Notes: generated by a model not told the origin, from the letters alone. 51,068 bases of DNA from an uncultured Rikenellaceae bacterium (GCA_904501625.1 CAJGBR010000003.1:1-51068), one strand, 5' to 3'. Counted from the first letter of the stretch, positions 41,963 to 51,068 are shown. A program made the numbers and translations.

Positions 41963-43162
41963 ATGCCAGGAATTTCAGAAAAAGGCCTCGGAATGGCCGC
42001 ATCTCCGATTCGCAAACTCGTTCCGTTTGCTGAAGCAGCTAAAAAACGTGGTGTAAAAGTTTATCACCTTAACATCGGACAACCAGATATCGCAACACCA
42101 GATTGTGCTTTGGAAGCTATCAAAAATTTGTCTGACAAAGTTATCGAATACTCTCACGCAGCAGGTCTTGAAAGTTACCGTCGTAAATTGACAGGTTACT
42201 ACAAAAGCGTTGGTATCAATATCGACTATACAGATATCCTGATTACAACAGGTGGCTCTGAAGCAATCACTATGGCTATGAGTGTTTGTCTGAACCCGGG
42301 TGATGAAATCATTGTTCCAGAACCATTCTATGCAAACTACAACACATTCGCTTACCAAACAGGGGCTGTTGTTAAACCAATTACATCTAAAATTGATAAC
42401 GATTTCGCACTGCCTTCAATCGAAGAGTTCGAAAAACTTATCACTCCGAAAACTCGTGCTATTATGATCTGTAACCCTAACAACCCAACAGGTTACATTT
42501 ATAGCAAAGAAGAACTCGAACAATTGCGCGATATCGTTAAGAAATATGACCTCTATCTCTTCTCTGACGAAGTTTACCGCGAATTCTGCTACGACGGAGT
42601 TCAACACTTCTCAGCAATGAATCTTGAAGGTATCGAACAAAACGTAATTATGATGGACTCAGTTTCTAAACGTTACAGTATGTGTGGCGTCAGAGTTGGA
42701 GCCTTGATTACTCGCAATAAAGATGTTATCGCAGCTGCAATGAAGATTGCTCAAGCTCGCCTTTGTCCTCCGTATCTGGGTCAAGTTGCCGGTGAAGCTG
42801 CTATTGACACACCACAATCATACTTCGACGAAGTTCAAAACGAATATGTTGCACGTCGTAACTTCCTTGTTGATGCATTGAACAAAATCGAAGGAGTTTA
42901 TTGCCCGATGCCAAAAGGTGCATTCTACGCAGTAGTCAAATTCCCTGTTGAAAATGCTGACCACTTTGCACAATGGCTGCTTGAAGAGTTCGAATACAAC
43001 GGCCAAACTGTTATGATTGCTCCTGCATCAGGATTCTACTCAACCGAAGGTGCAGGTAAAAACGAAGCTCGTGTGGCATACGTTTTGAAAATTGAAGACT
43101 TGAAAGGCGCAATGGAATGTCTTGAAGCTGCTTTGAAGGTTTACCCTGGACGCACTAAATAA
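41963..43162 (+). CDS. PLP-dependent class I aminotransferase (aspartate-type)
   Basis: A 399-residue fold-type I enzyme. Motifs are YHLNIGQPDIATPD (about 34-47), TTGGSEAITMAM, IICNPNNPTGYIYS-like MICNPNNPTGYIYSKEEL near 172-190, YLFSDEVYREFCYDG, the PLP lysine in DSVSKRYSMCGVRVGALI near 235, and ARVAYVLKIEDL with the C-terminal Arg. It moves an amino group between an amino acid (probably Asp, an aromatic or Ala) and a 2-oxo acid; the substrate cannot be read from motifs. Codon choice is biased towards GTT, GCT and AAC-type codons compared with its neighbours, which suggests high expression. It stands alone between a strong promoter and a strong terminator. Confidence 0.93.
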   Translation: MPGISEKGLGMAASPIRKLVPFAEAAKKRGVKVYHLNIGQPDIATPDCALEAIKNLSDKVIEYSHAAGLESYRRKLTGYYKSVGINIDYTDILITTGGSEAITMAMSVCLNPGDEIIVPEPFYANYNTFAYQTGAVVKPITSKIDNDFALPSIEEFEKLITPKTRAIMICNPNNPTGYIYSKEELEQLRDIVKKYDLYLFSDEVYREFCYDGVQHFSAMNLEGIEQNVIMMDSVSKRYSMCGVRVGALITRNKDVIAAAMKIAQARLCPPYLGQVAGEAAIDTPQSYFDEVQNEYVARRNFLVDALNKIEGVYCPMPKGAFYAVVKFPVENADHFAQWLLEEFEYNGQTVMIAPASGFYSTEGAGKNEARVAYVLKIEDLKGAMECLEAALKVYPGRTK

Positions 43163-43180
43163 GACATACTGATATTTTCT

Positions 43181-43220
43181 GAAACGACGCGTCGGTCAAG
43201 TCCTGACGTGTCGTTTCTTT
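43181..43220 (+). terminator. Terminator after the aminotransferase gene
   Basis: GAAACGACGCGTC (43181-43193) pairs with GACGTGTCGTTTC (43205-43217) with one G-T pair or mismatch, followed by TTT. Confidence 0.85.
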
Positions 43221-43241
43221 ATAATTAAACCTGAGTATAGT

Positions 43242-44546
43242 ATGAACCGAAAAATTCTGCAACTTACCCTACCAAACATAGTCACAAATGTCACCGTTCC
43301 TCTGGTTGGAATGATTGATATTGCAATAGCAGGACGAGTAAATGCAGACTTAGCACTCGGAGCAGTTGCTATCGGTTCTGCCATTTTCAATTTCATCTAT
43401 TGGAATTTCGGTTTCCTTCGAATGGGAACAACAGGTTTTGCAGCTCAGGCATACGGAGCTAGAAATCTACGCGAAGCTACAAACGTACTGATCAGAGGTT
43501 GTTGTGTCGCACTATTTATTTCCGCAATACTACTAATTTTTCAGTTGCCATTAGGAAGATTCTCATTATGGATAATGCAGGGGTCTCCAGAAGTTATGCA
43601 ACTTGCAAAAGAATATTTCTTCATTAGGATTTGGGCAGCACCAGCAACAATTGGATTGTATGCATTCAAAGGTTGGTTTATCGGAATGCAAAATCCTCGG
43701 TCGCCAATGGTTATTGCAATTATAGTATGTGTCGTAAATTTCATATGCGGTGTATGGTTCGTATTCGGAATGAATATGGGAATTGTAGGGATTGCTCTCA
43801 GTACTGTGATTGCCCAATACTGCGGTCTCTTATCGGCAATAGGATTCTGTATCAAATATTACCACAAATTATCGAAGTATATCAACATTCACAAAGCATT
43901 GCAATGGAATAGTCTAAAACTTTACTTCTCGGTTAATGGTAATATTTTCATCCGCACCCTATGTCTTGTCTCAGTATTTACATTTTTCACATCTGCCTCT
44001 TCTGGTATGGGGAACGAATTGCTAGCAGTAAACACACTTCTGATGCAACTTTTCACACTCTATTCGTACATAATGGATGGGTTTGCTTATGCTGGTGAAT
44101 CTCTAATCGGGAAATTCGTCGGGAATAATAATCTACCAATGATTCGCAAATGTGTCAGTTACTTAATGTTATGGGGCATAGTTATGGGAACTCTGTTTAC
44201 ATTAATCTATGCCGTAAGTTGGCGACCTGTACTATCAATATTCACCGATGATTGGAATATTATCAACCTGGCTGGTGATTTCTTATGGTGGATTCTGGCA
44301 GTGCCACTTGTTGGATTTACGGCTTTCATTTACGACGGAATTCTGACAGGTGCAACCCGCACCGATGTAATGCGTAATGCCATCATCATTGCAGCTGCAG
44401 CGTTCTTTATTATCTACTATTCACTCAAACCGATTCTAAGCAACGATGCTCTCTGGGTTGCATTTTTAACATTCTTGATTTTGAGAGGTGCATTACAAGC
44501 TCTGTCAGTCAAAGGTTACAAAGTAATTAAAGAAGCCCACCTCTGA
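43242..44546 (+). CDS. MATE family efflux transporter
   Basis: A 434-residue protein with twelve membrane helices in two MatE halves. The N-terminal MNRKILQLTLPNIVTNVTVPLVGMIDIAIAGRV, noted here as the opening region, and FGFLRMGTTGFAAQAYGARN are typical of the DinF-like branch. In the second half, NTLLMQLFTLYSYIMDGFAYAGESLIGKFVG is the DinF/MATE signature, and YDGILTGATRTDVMRNA follows. It should export cationic or organic solutes using a sodium or proton gradient; the substrate is unknown. No promoter is seen in the 25 bases after the upstream terminator, so readthrough or an atypical promoter is needed. Confidence 0.92.
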   Translation: MNRKILQLTLPNIVTNVTVPLVGMIDIAIAGRVNADLALGAVAIGSAIFNFIYWNFGFLRMGTTGFAAQAYGARNLREATNVLIRGCCVALFISAILLIFQLPLGRFSLWIMQGSPEVMQLAKEYFFIRIWAAPATIGLYAFKGWFIGMQNPRSPMVIAIIVCVVNFICGVWFVFGMNMGIVGIALSTVIAQYCGLLSAIGFCIKYYHKLSKYINIHKALQWNSLKLYFSVNGNIFIRTLCLVSVFTFFTSASSGMGNELLAVNTLLMQLFTLYSYIMDGFAYAGESLIGKFVGNNNLPMIRKCVSYLMLWGIVMGTLFTLIYAVSWRPVLSIFTDDWNIINLAGDFLWWILAVPLVGFTAFIYDGILTGATRTDVMRNAIIIAAAAFFIIYYSLKPILSNDALWVAFLTFLILRGALQALSVKGYKVIKEAHL

Positions 44547-44572
44547 AGGTGAGCTTCAATGTTATTTTTTCG
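44532..44572 (+). terminator. Terminator that overlaps the end of the MATE gene
   Basis: GAAGCCCACCT (44532-44542) pairs with AGGTGAGCTTC (44547-44557) with one mismatch, with the TGA stop codon in the loop, then AATGTTATTTTTT. The T run extends into the last codons of the convergent tRNA nucleotidyltransferase gene. Confidence 0.72.
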
Positions 44573-45965
44573 TCCAGCCATACTCAGCTGCCAGCCGTTC
44601 CATCATCTGTCGTGCAGGCTCAAACTCATTGGATATTGTTCCCTCAAGAATCGCATCCTTTATAGCTGTCTTTATTAGCCCCAACTCTCTACAAGGTGCT
44701 ACACCGTAAGTCTGCATTATATAATCACCCGATATCGGAGGCTGAAAATTTCGTACTCTATCTTTCTCTTCAACCTCTGCCATACGGCGTTTCACCTCCT
44801 CGAAATTTTCAAGATATCGTTTAACTTTTTCGTCTATACCTGAGGTAATATCGGCTGAACACAACTTCATCAAATCGTCAATATCATCACCCGCTTCAAA
44901 AAGCAATCTGCGTATTGCCGAATCTGTTATCTCCTCCTGCGTCAGAGCAATAGGACGCATATGCAACAACACCATTTTCTGAACATATTTCATATGCTCG
45001 TTCAGAGGAAGTTTCATATATCTGAATATTGATGCAATCATCTTGGCACCCAGAAACTCGTGGCCGTGGAATGTCCACCCCTGAATCGGATCAAATGCTT
45101 TAGTCTGACTCTTTGCAATATCGTGCAACAATGCACTCCATCTTAACCACAGATTATCCGAATTGCGTGAAATATTATCCAAAACACGCATCGTATGCAC
45201 AAAATTATCTTTATGAGCCTTACCTGCCCGACGCTCAACCCCCTTGAGTGCCGCGAGTTGTGGCAATACATACTTCAAAAGTCCGCTCCTTTCGAAAAGC
45301 ACCCAGCCAATTGAAGGAACCTCAGACATCATAATCTTGTTCAACTCGGTTACGATTCGTTCTTTTGAGACAATTGTCAACCGTTGGGCATTACGTTCAA
45401 TAGCATCGAATGTCGAATCATCAATATCAAAGCCCAACTGCGTAGCAAATCTCACTGCTCGAATCATCCGCAACGGATCGTCCGAAAAGGTAATATCTGG
45501 ATCACACGGAGTTCGAATCAGACACTTTTCCAAATCTGCCATACCGTCAAACGGATCGACCAACTCTCCAAAACGATCTTGATTCAGACAAAATGCCATA
45601 GCATTTATTGTAAAATCACGTCTGAGTTGATCATCTTCAAGAGTCCCGTTTTCGACAATCGGCTTTCTCGAATCACTCCGATAAGACTCTTTGCGTGCAC
45701 CGACAAACTCAACTTCCCAGCCATCACACCTCAACATTGCTGTTCCGAAACTCTTGAAGACCGAAACCTTCGTATGGACCTGTTCTGCTATCGTTTGAGC
45801 CAATTCGATACCACTACCTACCACAACAACGTCAATATCGGTACAAGGTCTGTGCAGAAAATAATCTCTCACATACCCGCCAACAACGTAGGCCTCGACT
45901 CCGAGTCGGTCGGCTGTCTCCCCCAACTTCCGAAAAATCGGTCTATCCAACGGTGATTTTGACAT
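44562..45965 (-). CDS. cca: CCA tRNA nucleotidyltransferase / poly(A) polymerase family, with HD domain
   Basis: A 467-residue class II nucleotidyltransferase. The head domain shows AYVVGGYVRDYFLHRPCTDIDVVVVGSG (about 25-52) with the DxD metal pair, RRDFTINAMAF near 115, and DPLRMIRAVRFATQLGF. An HD phosphohydrolase domain follows with LLHDIAKSQTKAF near 268 and FHGHEFLGAKM. It adds or repairs the CCA end of tRNA; some family members are poly(A) polymerases, and the sequence alone does not fully separate them. It starts 7 bases after pdxJ, so the two form an operon. Its stop lies 15 bases from the MATE stop. Confidence 0.93.
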   Translation of the reverse strand: MSKSPLDRPIFRKLGETADRLGVEAYVVGGYVRDYFLHRPCTDIDVVVVGSGIELAQTIAEQVHTKVSVFKSFGTAMLRCDGWEVEFVGARKESYRSDSRKPIVENGTLEDDQLRRDFTINAMAFCLNQDRFGELVDPFDGMADLEKCLIRTPCDPDITFSDDPLRMIRAVRFATQLGFDIDDSTFDAIERNAQRLTIVSKERIVTELNKIMMSEVPSIGWVLFERSGLLKYVLPQLAALKGVERRAGKAHKDNFVHTMRVLDNISRNSDNLWLRWSALLHDIAKSQTKAFDPIQGWTFHGHEFLGAKMIASIFRYMKLPLNEHMKYVQKMVLLHMRPIALTQEEITDSAIRRLLFEAGDDIDDLMKLCSADITSGIDEKVKRYLENFEEVKRRMAEVEEKDRVRNFQPPISGDYIMQTYGVAPCRELGLIKTAIKDAILEGTISNEFEPARQMMERLAAEYGWTKK

Positions 45966-45972
45966 AAAAAAA

Positions 45973-46692
45973 CTAATACTGTTTCAATCTGTTCAGATAC
46001 ATTCTGACAGTATTCTCCATTCCGAGATACAGTGCATCACAAATCAGTGCGTGACCTATTGACACCTCGTCAAGCCACGGAATTGTTTGTGAAAAATAGC
46101 TGAGATTATCAAGATTCAAATCGTGTCCTGCATTAAGTCCAAGTCCTTGACGACGAGCCTCTTCAGCCGCAGCAACGTACGGAGCAATTGCTTCCTCTCG
46201 ATTCAGAGTATATCCACGTGCATATGATTCAGTATAAAGTTCTACACGGTCAGTTCCGCAATCTACAGCGTGGGCAACCATTTCGACTTCAGGATTAACA
46301 AATATCGACACTCTGATTCCGTGTGACTTGAATTTTTCGACAACTCCTCTCAGAAAATCCACATTGCGAATCGTATCCCAACCATTATTCGAGGTCAATA
46401 CTTCTGGTGGGTCTGGCACAAGAGTCACCTGTGTTGGACAAATTTCACACACCAAATCAATAAATGATTCTGATGGGTAACCTTCGATATTAAACTCAGT
46501 GGTCACAATCTTTTTCAAATCACGAACATCTGAATAACGAATGTGTCTTCCATCGGGACGAGGATGAACCGTAATTCCCTGTGCACCAAAGCGCTCACAA
46601 TTAATTGCTGCCTCTACAACATTAGGCATATCTCCACCACGAGCATTACGCAGAGTGGCAATCTTATTTATATTGACACTAAGTTTTGTCAT
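45973..46692 (-). CDS. pdxJ: Pyridoxine 5'-phosphate synthase
   Basis: The start is ATG 46692, giving 239 residues beginning MTKLSVNINKIATLRNARGG; the extension to 46725 runs into the -7 element. It is a TIM barrel with ERFGAQGITVHPRPDGRHIRYSD, here read as the region 30-52, then TEFNIEGYPS, PTQVTLVPDPPEVLTSNNGWD, RVSIFVNPE, DRVELYTESYA and LGLNAGHDLNLDNL. It condenses 1-deoxyxylulose 5-phosphate with aminoacetone-3-phosphate to make vitamin B6 phosphate, needed by the aminotransferase nearby. It diverges from nadK. Confidence 0.97.
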   Translation of the reverse strand: MTKLSVNINKIATLRNARGGDMPNVVEAAINCERFGAQGITVHPRPDGRHIRYSDVRDLKKIVTTEFNIEGYPSESFIDLVCEICPTQVTLVPDPPEVLTSNNGWDTIRNVDFLRGVVEKFKSHGIRVSIFVNPEVEMVAHAVDCGTDRVELYTESYARGYTLNREEAIAPYVAAAEEARRQGLGLNAGHDLNLDNLSYFSQTIPWLDEVSIGHALICDALYLGMENTVRMYLNRLKQY

Positions 46693-46722
46693 ATCTCTTA
46701 ACCCTTTCTTAAATTTAAAGCC

Positions 46723-46730
46723 CAAAGTTA
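46723..46730 (-). promoter_or_regulatory. -7 element of the pdxJ-cca operon
   Basis: Minus-strand TAACTTTG matches TANNTTTG, 30 bases upstream of ATG 46692. Confidence 0.5.
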
Positions 46731-46780
46731 GTCAATTTCCAATAAATTTTGTATTATTGTACCGAAAAAAACACGTTTTT

Positions 46781-47665
46781 ATGAGGATTGCCATTTTCGG
46801 AACTGAACTAATCTCACACAAACAAGATGAACTTTTATCGTTGATAGATGTATTGGAGAGATATGCCGAATCGTATTTTGTAAATATTGATTTCGCTAAG
46901 CAAATAACTGCCACTACCGATAGAGTTCTGAATCAGGAGTATATCTACAACTCGGCAGATGATTTTCCATCAAATGTCGATTTTGTAATCAGTTACGGTG
47001 GCGACGGAACATTCTTGAATTGTGTGCGAACTCTCGCAGGAAGACAAATTCCGATATTGGGAGTAAACTCTGGAAGACTCGGGTTTCTTGCAAACGTGAC
47101 AAAATCAGGACTGGAAGAGGCTATTATATCTCTTCGCAATAAAGAATTCACACTAGAAAACCGAACAATGTTGCAAATAGATGGACTTGATAACACCATC
47201 GAATACCCATACGCATTGAACGAAATCGGGATCCAGAAAAGCCACGTAAATATGATTGATGTCGAGGTGGCTACCGACAACCAATTCGTAGCAACATATC
47301 GCGGAGATGGTGTACTTGTTGCAACCCCAACAGGTTCGACTGCATACTCGCTTAGTGTCGGAGGACCGATACTTTCACCTCAGGCTAACTGTCTGGTTAT
47401 ATCACCCGTAGCTCCACACACACTAACTATGAGACCTTTGGTAATCCCAGATAATGTCAACCTATCGATTTCGATCCACTCTCGCAATAACCACAACTTT
47501 CTCACTCTCGACAACCGCAGCTATGAAATTCCGAATGGTTGCAAACTGAACATAAAAAAGAGTGAAAAATCAATTATTTTAGTACAGCTCCAAAATAATT
47601 CGTTTTATCAAACGTTAAGAAATAAGAGGATGTGGGGCGTTGACAAGCGTGATAATAAACGATAA
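46781..47665 (+). CDS. nadK: NAD kinase
   Basis: The start is ATG 46781, giving 294 residues beginning MRIAIFGTELIS; the in-frame extension to 46655 covers the divergent promoter and is rejected. The hallmark GGDG motif is in VISYGGDGTFLNCVRTL (about 67-83), NSGRLGFLAN near 95-104, and the conserved substrate region in YRGDGVLVATPTGSTAYSLSVGGP near 170-193, followed by ISPVAPHTLTMRPLVIPD. It makes NADP from NAD and ATP. There is no clear consensus -7 box; TATTATTG at 46752-46759 is one base off. Confidence 0.96.
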   Translation: MRIAIFGTELISHKQDELLSLIDVLERYAESYFVNIDFAKQITATTDRVLNQEYIYNSADDFPSNVDFVISYGGDGTFLNCVRTLAGRQIPILGVNSGRLGFLANVTKSGLEEAIISLRNKEFTLENRTMLQIDGLDNTIEYPYALNEIGIQKSHVNMIDVEVATDNQFVATYRGDGVLVATPTGSTAYSLSVGGPILSPQANCLVISPVAPHTLTMRPLVIPDNVNLSISIHSRNNHNFLTLDNRSYEIPNGCKLNIKKSEKSIILVQLQNNSFYQTLRNKRMWGVDKRDNKR

Positions 47666-47708
47666 GATATGAGTTCTCACCTCTATTAATAAAAAAATGA
47701 CGATTTTA

Positions 47709-47741
47709 TTTGAATTATTTGAGGTAAAAGCACTATATTTG
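47709..47741 (+). promoter_or_regulatory. Promoter of uppS-bamA
   Basis: TTTG 47709-47712, a 21-base spacer and TATATTTG 47734-47741 match the consensus closely. The predicted start near 47747 leaves a leader of about 40 bases. Confidence 0.75.
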
Positions 47742-47786
47742 CAAATTATTGCGTTTTCGTAAAATTAACCCACTTAAGAACAAAAG

Positions 47787-48557
47787 ATGAGTTCTAATAA
47801 CGAGCAGAGCAATTATATTGAAAATCAACCAACTGAAATGTCGGGAATCAATGTTCCACGACACGTTGCCGTTATTATGGACGGTAATGGACGCTGGGCT
47901 CAGGAACGCGGTCTGAAACGTATGGAGGGACATATCGCCGGAGTCGAAAGTCTTAGGACTACAATTAAAGAGGCTCGAAAAAGTGGAGTACAATACCTTA
48001 CGGTATACGCATTCTCGACTGAGAATTGGGGACGTCCTTCGGAAGAGGTTAATGGTTTGATGTCACTGTTCTGCAAGTGTCTTGAGCAGGAATCAGAAGA
48101 ACTGAACAAACAGGGTGTCAAACTGACTTTCATTGGACAACGCGATCAATTGGATGACGAAATTCGGCAAAGTATGGAGAAAAGTGAAAAACTCACCGAA
48201 ACCAACAACACGCTGAACTTGATTATCGCATTCAACTATAGTGCAAGATGTGAACTCACGTCTGCTACAAAAAAAATTGCACAACTGCTCGCATCGGGGA
48301 AAATTGATGTAGAACAAATTAACGATCAACTAATTGAACAAAACCTTTATACATTCGACATCCCCGACCCAGACCTGATTATTAGGACAAGCGGTGAATG
48401 CCGATTGAGTAACTTTTTGTTGTGGCAGGCTGCATATGCCGAGTTCTATTTCACATCGGTATTGTGGCCAGATTTCGACCAAAAGTGTTGGAAACAGGCA
48501 ATGGAAAATTTCAGCCAAAGAAAAAGACGCTTCGGATTGGTTGAGCCGAAATTGTAA
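47787..48557 (+). CDS. uppS: Isoprenyl transferase (undecaprenyl diphosphate synthase)
   Basis: A 256-residue cis-prenyltransferase. Motifs are HVAVIMDGNGRWAQERGLKRMEGH (about 28-50, with the catalytic Asp in MDGNGRW), YAFSTENWGRPSEEV, NYSARCELTSATKKI, and DLIIRTSGECRLSNFLLWQAAYAEFYFTSVLWPDF near 195-230. It adds C5 units to make the C55 carrier lipid for wall and surface sugars. A 27-residue polar N-terminal extension precedes the domain. bamA starts 28 bases after its stop, the usual Bacteroidota order. Confidence 0.97.
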   Translation: MSSNNEQSNYIENQPTEMSGINVPRHVAVIMDGNGRWAQERGLKRMEGHIAGVESLRTTIKEARKSGVQYLTVYAFSTENWGRPSEEVNGLMSLFCKCLEQESEELNKQGVKLTFIGQRDQLDDEIRQSMEKSEKLTETNNTLNLIIAFNYSARCELTSATKKIAQLLASGKIDVEQINDQLIEQNLYTFDIPDPDLIIRTSGECRLSNFLLWQAAYAEFYFTSVLWPDFDQKCWKQAMENFSQRKRRFGLVEPKL

Positions 48558-48585
48558 CATTTGAGAACTTGATAGATAAAATACG

Positions 48586-51068
48586 ATGAAAATTAAATCG
48601 TTTGGAGGAAAAATCTTAGCAGTTATCGCTGCGTTGTTAATTGTTGGACCAATTACTGCCCAACAACAAGACACTATTAAATCCATTAAGAATCTTGACT
48701 ATACCACTCAACGTTTATACATTATCAACGACATCACAATGACAGGGTTGAACAAACAACATTTTGACCCTCAATTGATGATTGCTAATAGTGGTTTGTC
48801 TCGCGGTGACACCTTGTTGTTGCCTGGTAGTACCCACCTGGCTGATGCCGTTAAAAGACTTTGGAACGAAAAATTCTTCTCGGATATCCAAATCTATATG
48901 GAGCTCATTGATCACGAAAAAGTTAATATCGAAATTCACGTCAAACCGAGACTTATGGTCAATGAATGGATTATCGAAGGCGTGGGCAAAGGTCAAAAAG
49001 ATGAATTATTTGACAAACTCGATTTGAATCGAGGTAGCGAATTGTCTGAATTTGTACTTGATCGTGCAACAAGTATTATCAAAAAACACTACGAAGAAAA
49101 GGGATTCCACAATACTCAAATTAAGATCCAACAAACAAACAGCGCCGAGTCTGACAATATGGTTGATGTTACGTTTGTCATAGATAGAGGACGTAGGATT
49201 AAAATCGGTGAAATATTGTTCGAAGGAAACAAAGAGTTTGCAGACGCAAGATTGCGTGGTGCAATGAAGAACACAAACAAGAAAAACTGGAATATCTTCA
49301 AGAATGCAAAATTCAAAAAGGAAAAATTTGAAGAAGACAAGGAAAATATCATTGACCTCTACAACTCAAAAGGTTTCCGTAATGCAATTATCCTTAAAGA
49401 TTCAATCTACCAGATTAACGACAAACGCATCGGTATAAAAATCACTCTTGATGAGGGGAATAAATTCTATTTCAGAGATATAAAATGGATTGGTAATAGT
49501 ATCTATGACACATACACATTAAGTGCAGTTCTCGGCATTCTCCCTGGAGATATCTACGATAGAAAAACTATGAACAAACGTCTAGGTATCGGGAAAGATG
49601 CAGATATGGACGGAACTAATGTAACAGCCCTGTATCAGAATAACGGCTACATATTCTCAATGATCGAACCTGAGGAAAATATCGTAGGACAAGACTCTAT
49701 CGACCTGGAAATCAAAATCATCGAAGGCAATCAAGCAACTATCAATTCTGTAACAATCACCGGAAACAACCGAATTAATGACCACGTTATCCGCCGTGAA
49801 CTCTATGTACGTCCGGGTGAACTCTATGACCGTTCATTGCTGATGGCAACATACCGTCAACTGATGGCAACAAAACACTTCAACCCAGAGGTGTTTGCTC
49901 CGGACATCCGCCCTGTAATCGGTAGCGACAGATTGATAGATATCAAATTCCCATTGGAAGAGAAGGCAAGTGACCAATTCGAAATATCAGGCGGTTGGGG
50001 TGCCGGTATGTTCGTCGGATCAATCGGTATCACTCTGAATAACCTCGACATCGGAGAATTCTTTAAAAAAGGAGCGTGGAGACCATACCCAGCTGGTAAC
50101 GGACAATCTCTCGGACTGAGAGCTCAAACAAATGGGTCATATTATAAATCAGTCTCGTTGAGTTTTACTGAACCCTGGTTGGGTGGTAAAAAGCCAAATT
50201 CATTCTCGACCTCAATTTACTTCACCGAGCAGAATACGGCAGACTATATGTGGCAGGATAGTGAAAAATTCTTCCGAACAATCGGTGCCAGCATTGGTCT
50301 GGGTAAACGTCTGTCGTGGCCTGACCCGAACTTCCAGGTTTACGGAGAACTCTCTTACCAATCTTACAACCTTAAAGATTGGGACTATTTCATCATCGAA
50401 AACGGATCGTCTAATGTAATCTCCTTCAGGGGTGTCATTTCTCGTAACACAATTGATAATCCATATTTCCCACGATCAGGATCGGAATTCTCACTCAGTA
50501 TGACTCTGACCCCACCATACTCTCTCTTTGACGGACACGACTACGGTGGCCGTGCTCTAAGTGACAACAAACGATACAAAATGATTGAGTTCCACAAATG
50601 GAAATTCAAATACGATTGGTATCACCCACTTGTTGCCAACAAATTAATTCTGAGAGCTTGTGCCCAATTCGGATTGCTCGGTTCATACAACTACCACAAG
50701 CAATCTCCATTCGAAGGTTATGATATGGGTGGTGATGGTATGTCTGGATACAACGTCTATGGTGTTGAAGTTATCGGGCTGAGAGGTTACGAAGATGGAT
50801 CAATCACGCCAAATGGCAATAAAGGGGATTACGCTCGTGCATATAATAAATACACAATCGAACTGAGATACCCGCTTGTAATGCAACAAGCATCTCAAAT
50901 CTATATCCTCGCATTCGCTGAAGGTGGTAACGCATTTAATCACATCAAAAACTTAAATCCGTTTGAGGTTAAACGTTCGATGGGTTTCGGTGCAAGAATA
51001 TTCCTCAGCGTTGTAGGTATGTTGGGTATTGACTGGGCTTATGGTTTCGACGTTGCTCCGGGAACTAA
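48586..51068 (+). CDS. bamA: BamA outer membrane assembly factor, 3' end cut by the window
   Basis: Open from ATG 48586 to the last base: 827 complete codons plus two bases. Residues 1-25 are a signal peptide (IVGPITA-Q). Residues about 45-420 hold the POTRA domains, with INDITMTGLNKQHFDP, PRLMVNEWIIEG, RRIKIGEILFEGNKEF, RDIKWIGNSIYD, GILPGDIYDRKTM and TINSVTITGNNRI. The barrel follows (EISGGWGAGMFVGS, LSFTEPWLGGKKP, RNTIDNPYFPRSGSEFSLSM). The last readable residues (GMLGIDWAYGFD) are the late barrel strands, so only a short end is missing. It inserts barrel proteins such as BtuB, the porin and OmpA. Confidence 0.95.
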   Translation, partial: MKIKSFGGKILAVIAALLIVGPITAQQQDTIKSIKNLDYTTQRLYIINDITMTGLNKQHFDPQLMIANSGLSRGDTLLLPGSTHLADAVKRLWNEKFFSDIQIYMELIDHEKVNIEIHVKPRLMVNEWIIEGVGKGQKDELFDKLDLNRGSELSEFVLDRATSIIKKHYEEKGFHNTQIKIQQTNSAESDNMVDVTFVIDRGRRIKIGEILFEGNKEFADARLRGAMKNTNKKNWNIFKNAKFKKEKFEEDKENIIDLYNSKGFRNAIILKDSIYQINDKRIGIKITLDEGNKFYFRDIKWIGNSIYDTYTLSAVLGILPGDIYDRKTMNKRLGIGKDADMDGTNVTALYQNNGYIFSMIEPEENIVGQDSIDLEIKIIEGNQATINSVTITGNNRINDHVIRRELYVRPGELYDRSLLMATYRQLMATKHFNPEVFAPDIRPVIGSDRLIDIKFPLEEKASDQFEISGGWGAGMFVGSIGITLNNLDIGEFFKKGAWRPYPAGNGQSLGLRAQTNGSYYKSVSLSFTEPWLGGKKPNSFSTSIYFTEQNTADYMWQDSEKFFRTIGASIGLGKRLSWPDPNFQVYGELSYQSYNLKDWDYFIIENGSSNVISFRGVISRNTIDNPYFPRSGSEFSLSMTLTPPYSLFDGHDYGGRALSDNKRYKMIEFHKWKFKYDWYHPLVANKLILRACAQFGLLGSYNYHKQSPFEGYDMGGDGMSGYNVYGVEVIGLRGYEDGSITPNGNKGDYARAYNKYTIELRYPLVMQQASQIYILAFAEGGNAFNHIKNLNPFEVKRSMGFGARIFLSVVGMLGIDWAYGFDVAPGT

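Noticed and set aside
43181..43217. Inverted repeat considered as an attachment or operator site
   Set aside because: It follows the aminotransferase stop and has a T tail, so a terminator explains it.
1..51068. tRNA, rRNA, CRISPR array, transposase, integrase or phage genes
   Set aside because: No matching sequence was seen in any intergenic stretch or frame.

Overview
This window looks like ordinary chromosome from an anaerobic gut-type member of the order Bacteroidales. The species cannot be named from the sequence. The evidence is: Bacteroidota promoters (TTTG, 19-21 bases, TANNTTTG) with no clear Shine-Dalgarno sites; a Rho factor with a long disordered insert; BtuG/BtuH-type surface B12 lipoproteins; DUF4199/DUF4293, GSCFA and putative-porin families; an approximately 1100-residue SecA; and an OmpA protein of the Porphyromonas/Bacteroides type. 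I see no rRNA, tRNA, insertion sequence, phage gene or CRISPR array.

Layout. Positions 1-7550 form a vitamin B12 acquisition operon: promoter, cobalamin riboswitch, one unrecognised cytoplasmic protein, a DUF4988/DUF4465 lipoprotein (BtuH-like), a PKD-type surface lipoprotein, BtuG and BtuB. A 580-base gap follows, holding terminators, a small tandem repeat and one doubtful small ORF. Positions 8135-13150 (minus) are a four-gene envelope operon: a YjbH C-terminal-type protein, a DUF3869-like lipoprotein, a YjbH N-terminal-type protein and OmpA. Positions 13501-19874 (plus) hold rho, a Sua5/YrdC gene, a chain of overlapping genes (DUF4199, glycosyltransferase 2, DUF4293, phoH) and purC. Positions 19969-23375 are an outer-membrane porin coupled to a lytic transglycosylase. 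ispE and a GSCFA gene then diverge from a palindromic double promoter.

Positions 25195-31873 hold a small zinc-ribbon membrane protein, a polysaccharide flippase broken by one in-frame TAA codon, an OsmC protein, queG and secA. queG encodes a B12-dependent enzyme and so gives the cell a use for imported B12. Positions 32052-35559 are cysS and dsbD. Positions 36444-39898 are a compact three-gene set of alpha/beta hydrolase, membrane-anchored MurF-like ligase and D-Ala-D-Ala ligase. This is the part that most looks like an under-described system. The rest is mainly housekeeping: rnhA, a second flippase, a class I aminotransferase, a MATE transporter, a tRNA nucleotidyltransferase gene with pdxJ, nadK, uppS and the first 827 codons of bamA, which runs off the window.

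The strongest points for a second look are the MurF-like/Ddl/hydrolase cassette, the unrecognised first gene of the B12 operon, the split YjbH pair around a lipoprotein with a Gly/His tail, the nonsense codon in the flippase, and the palindrome that places two -7 elements back to back.
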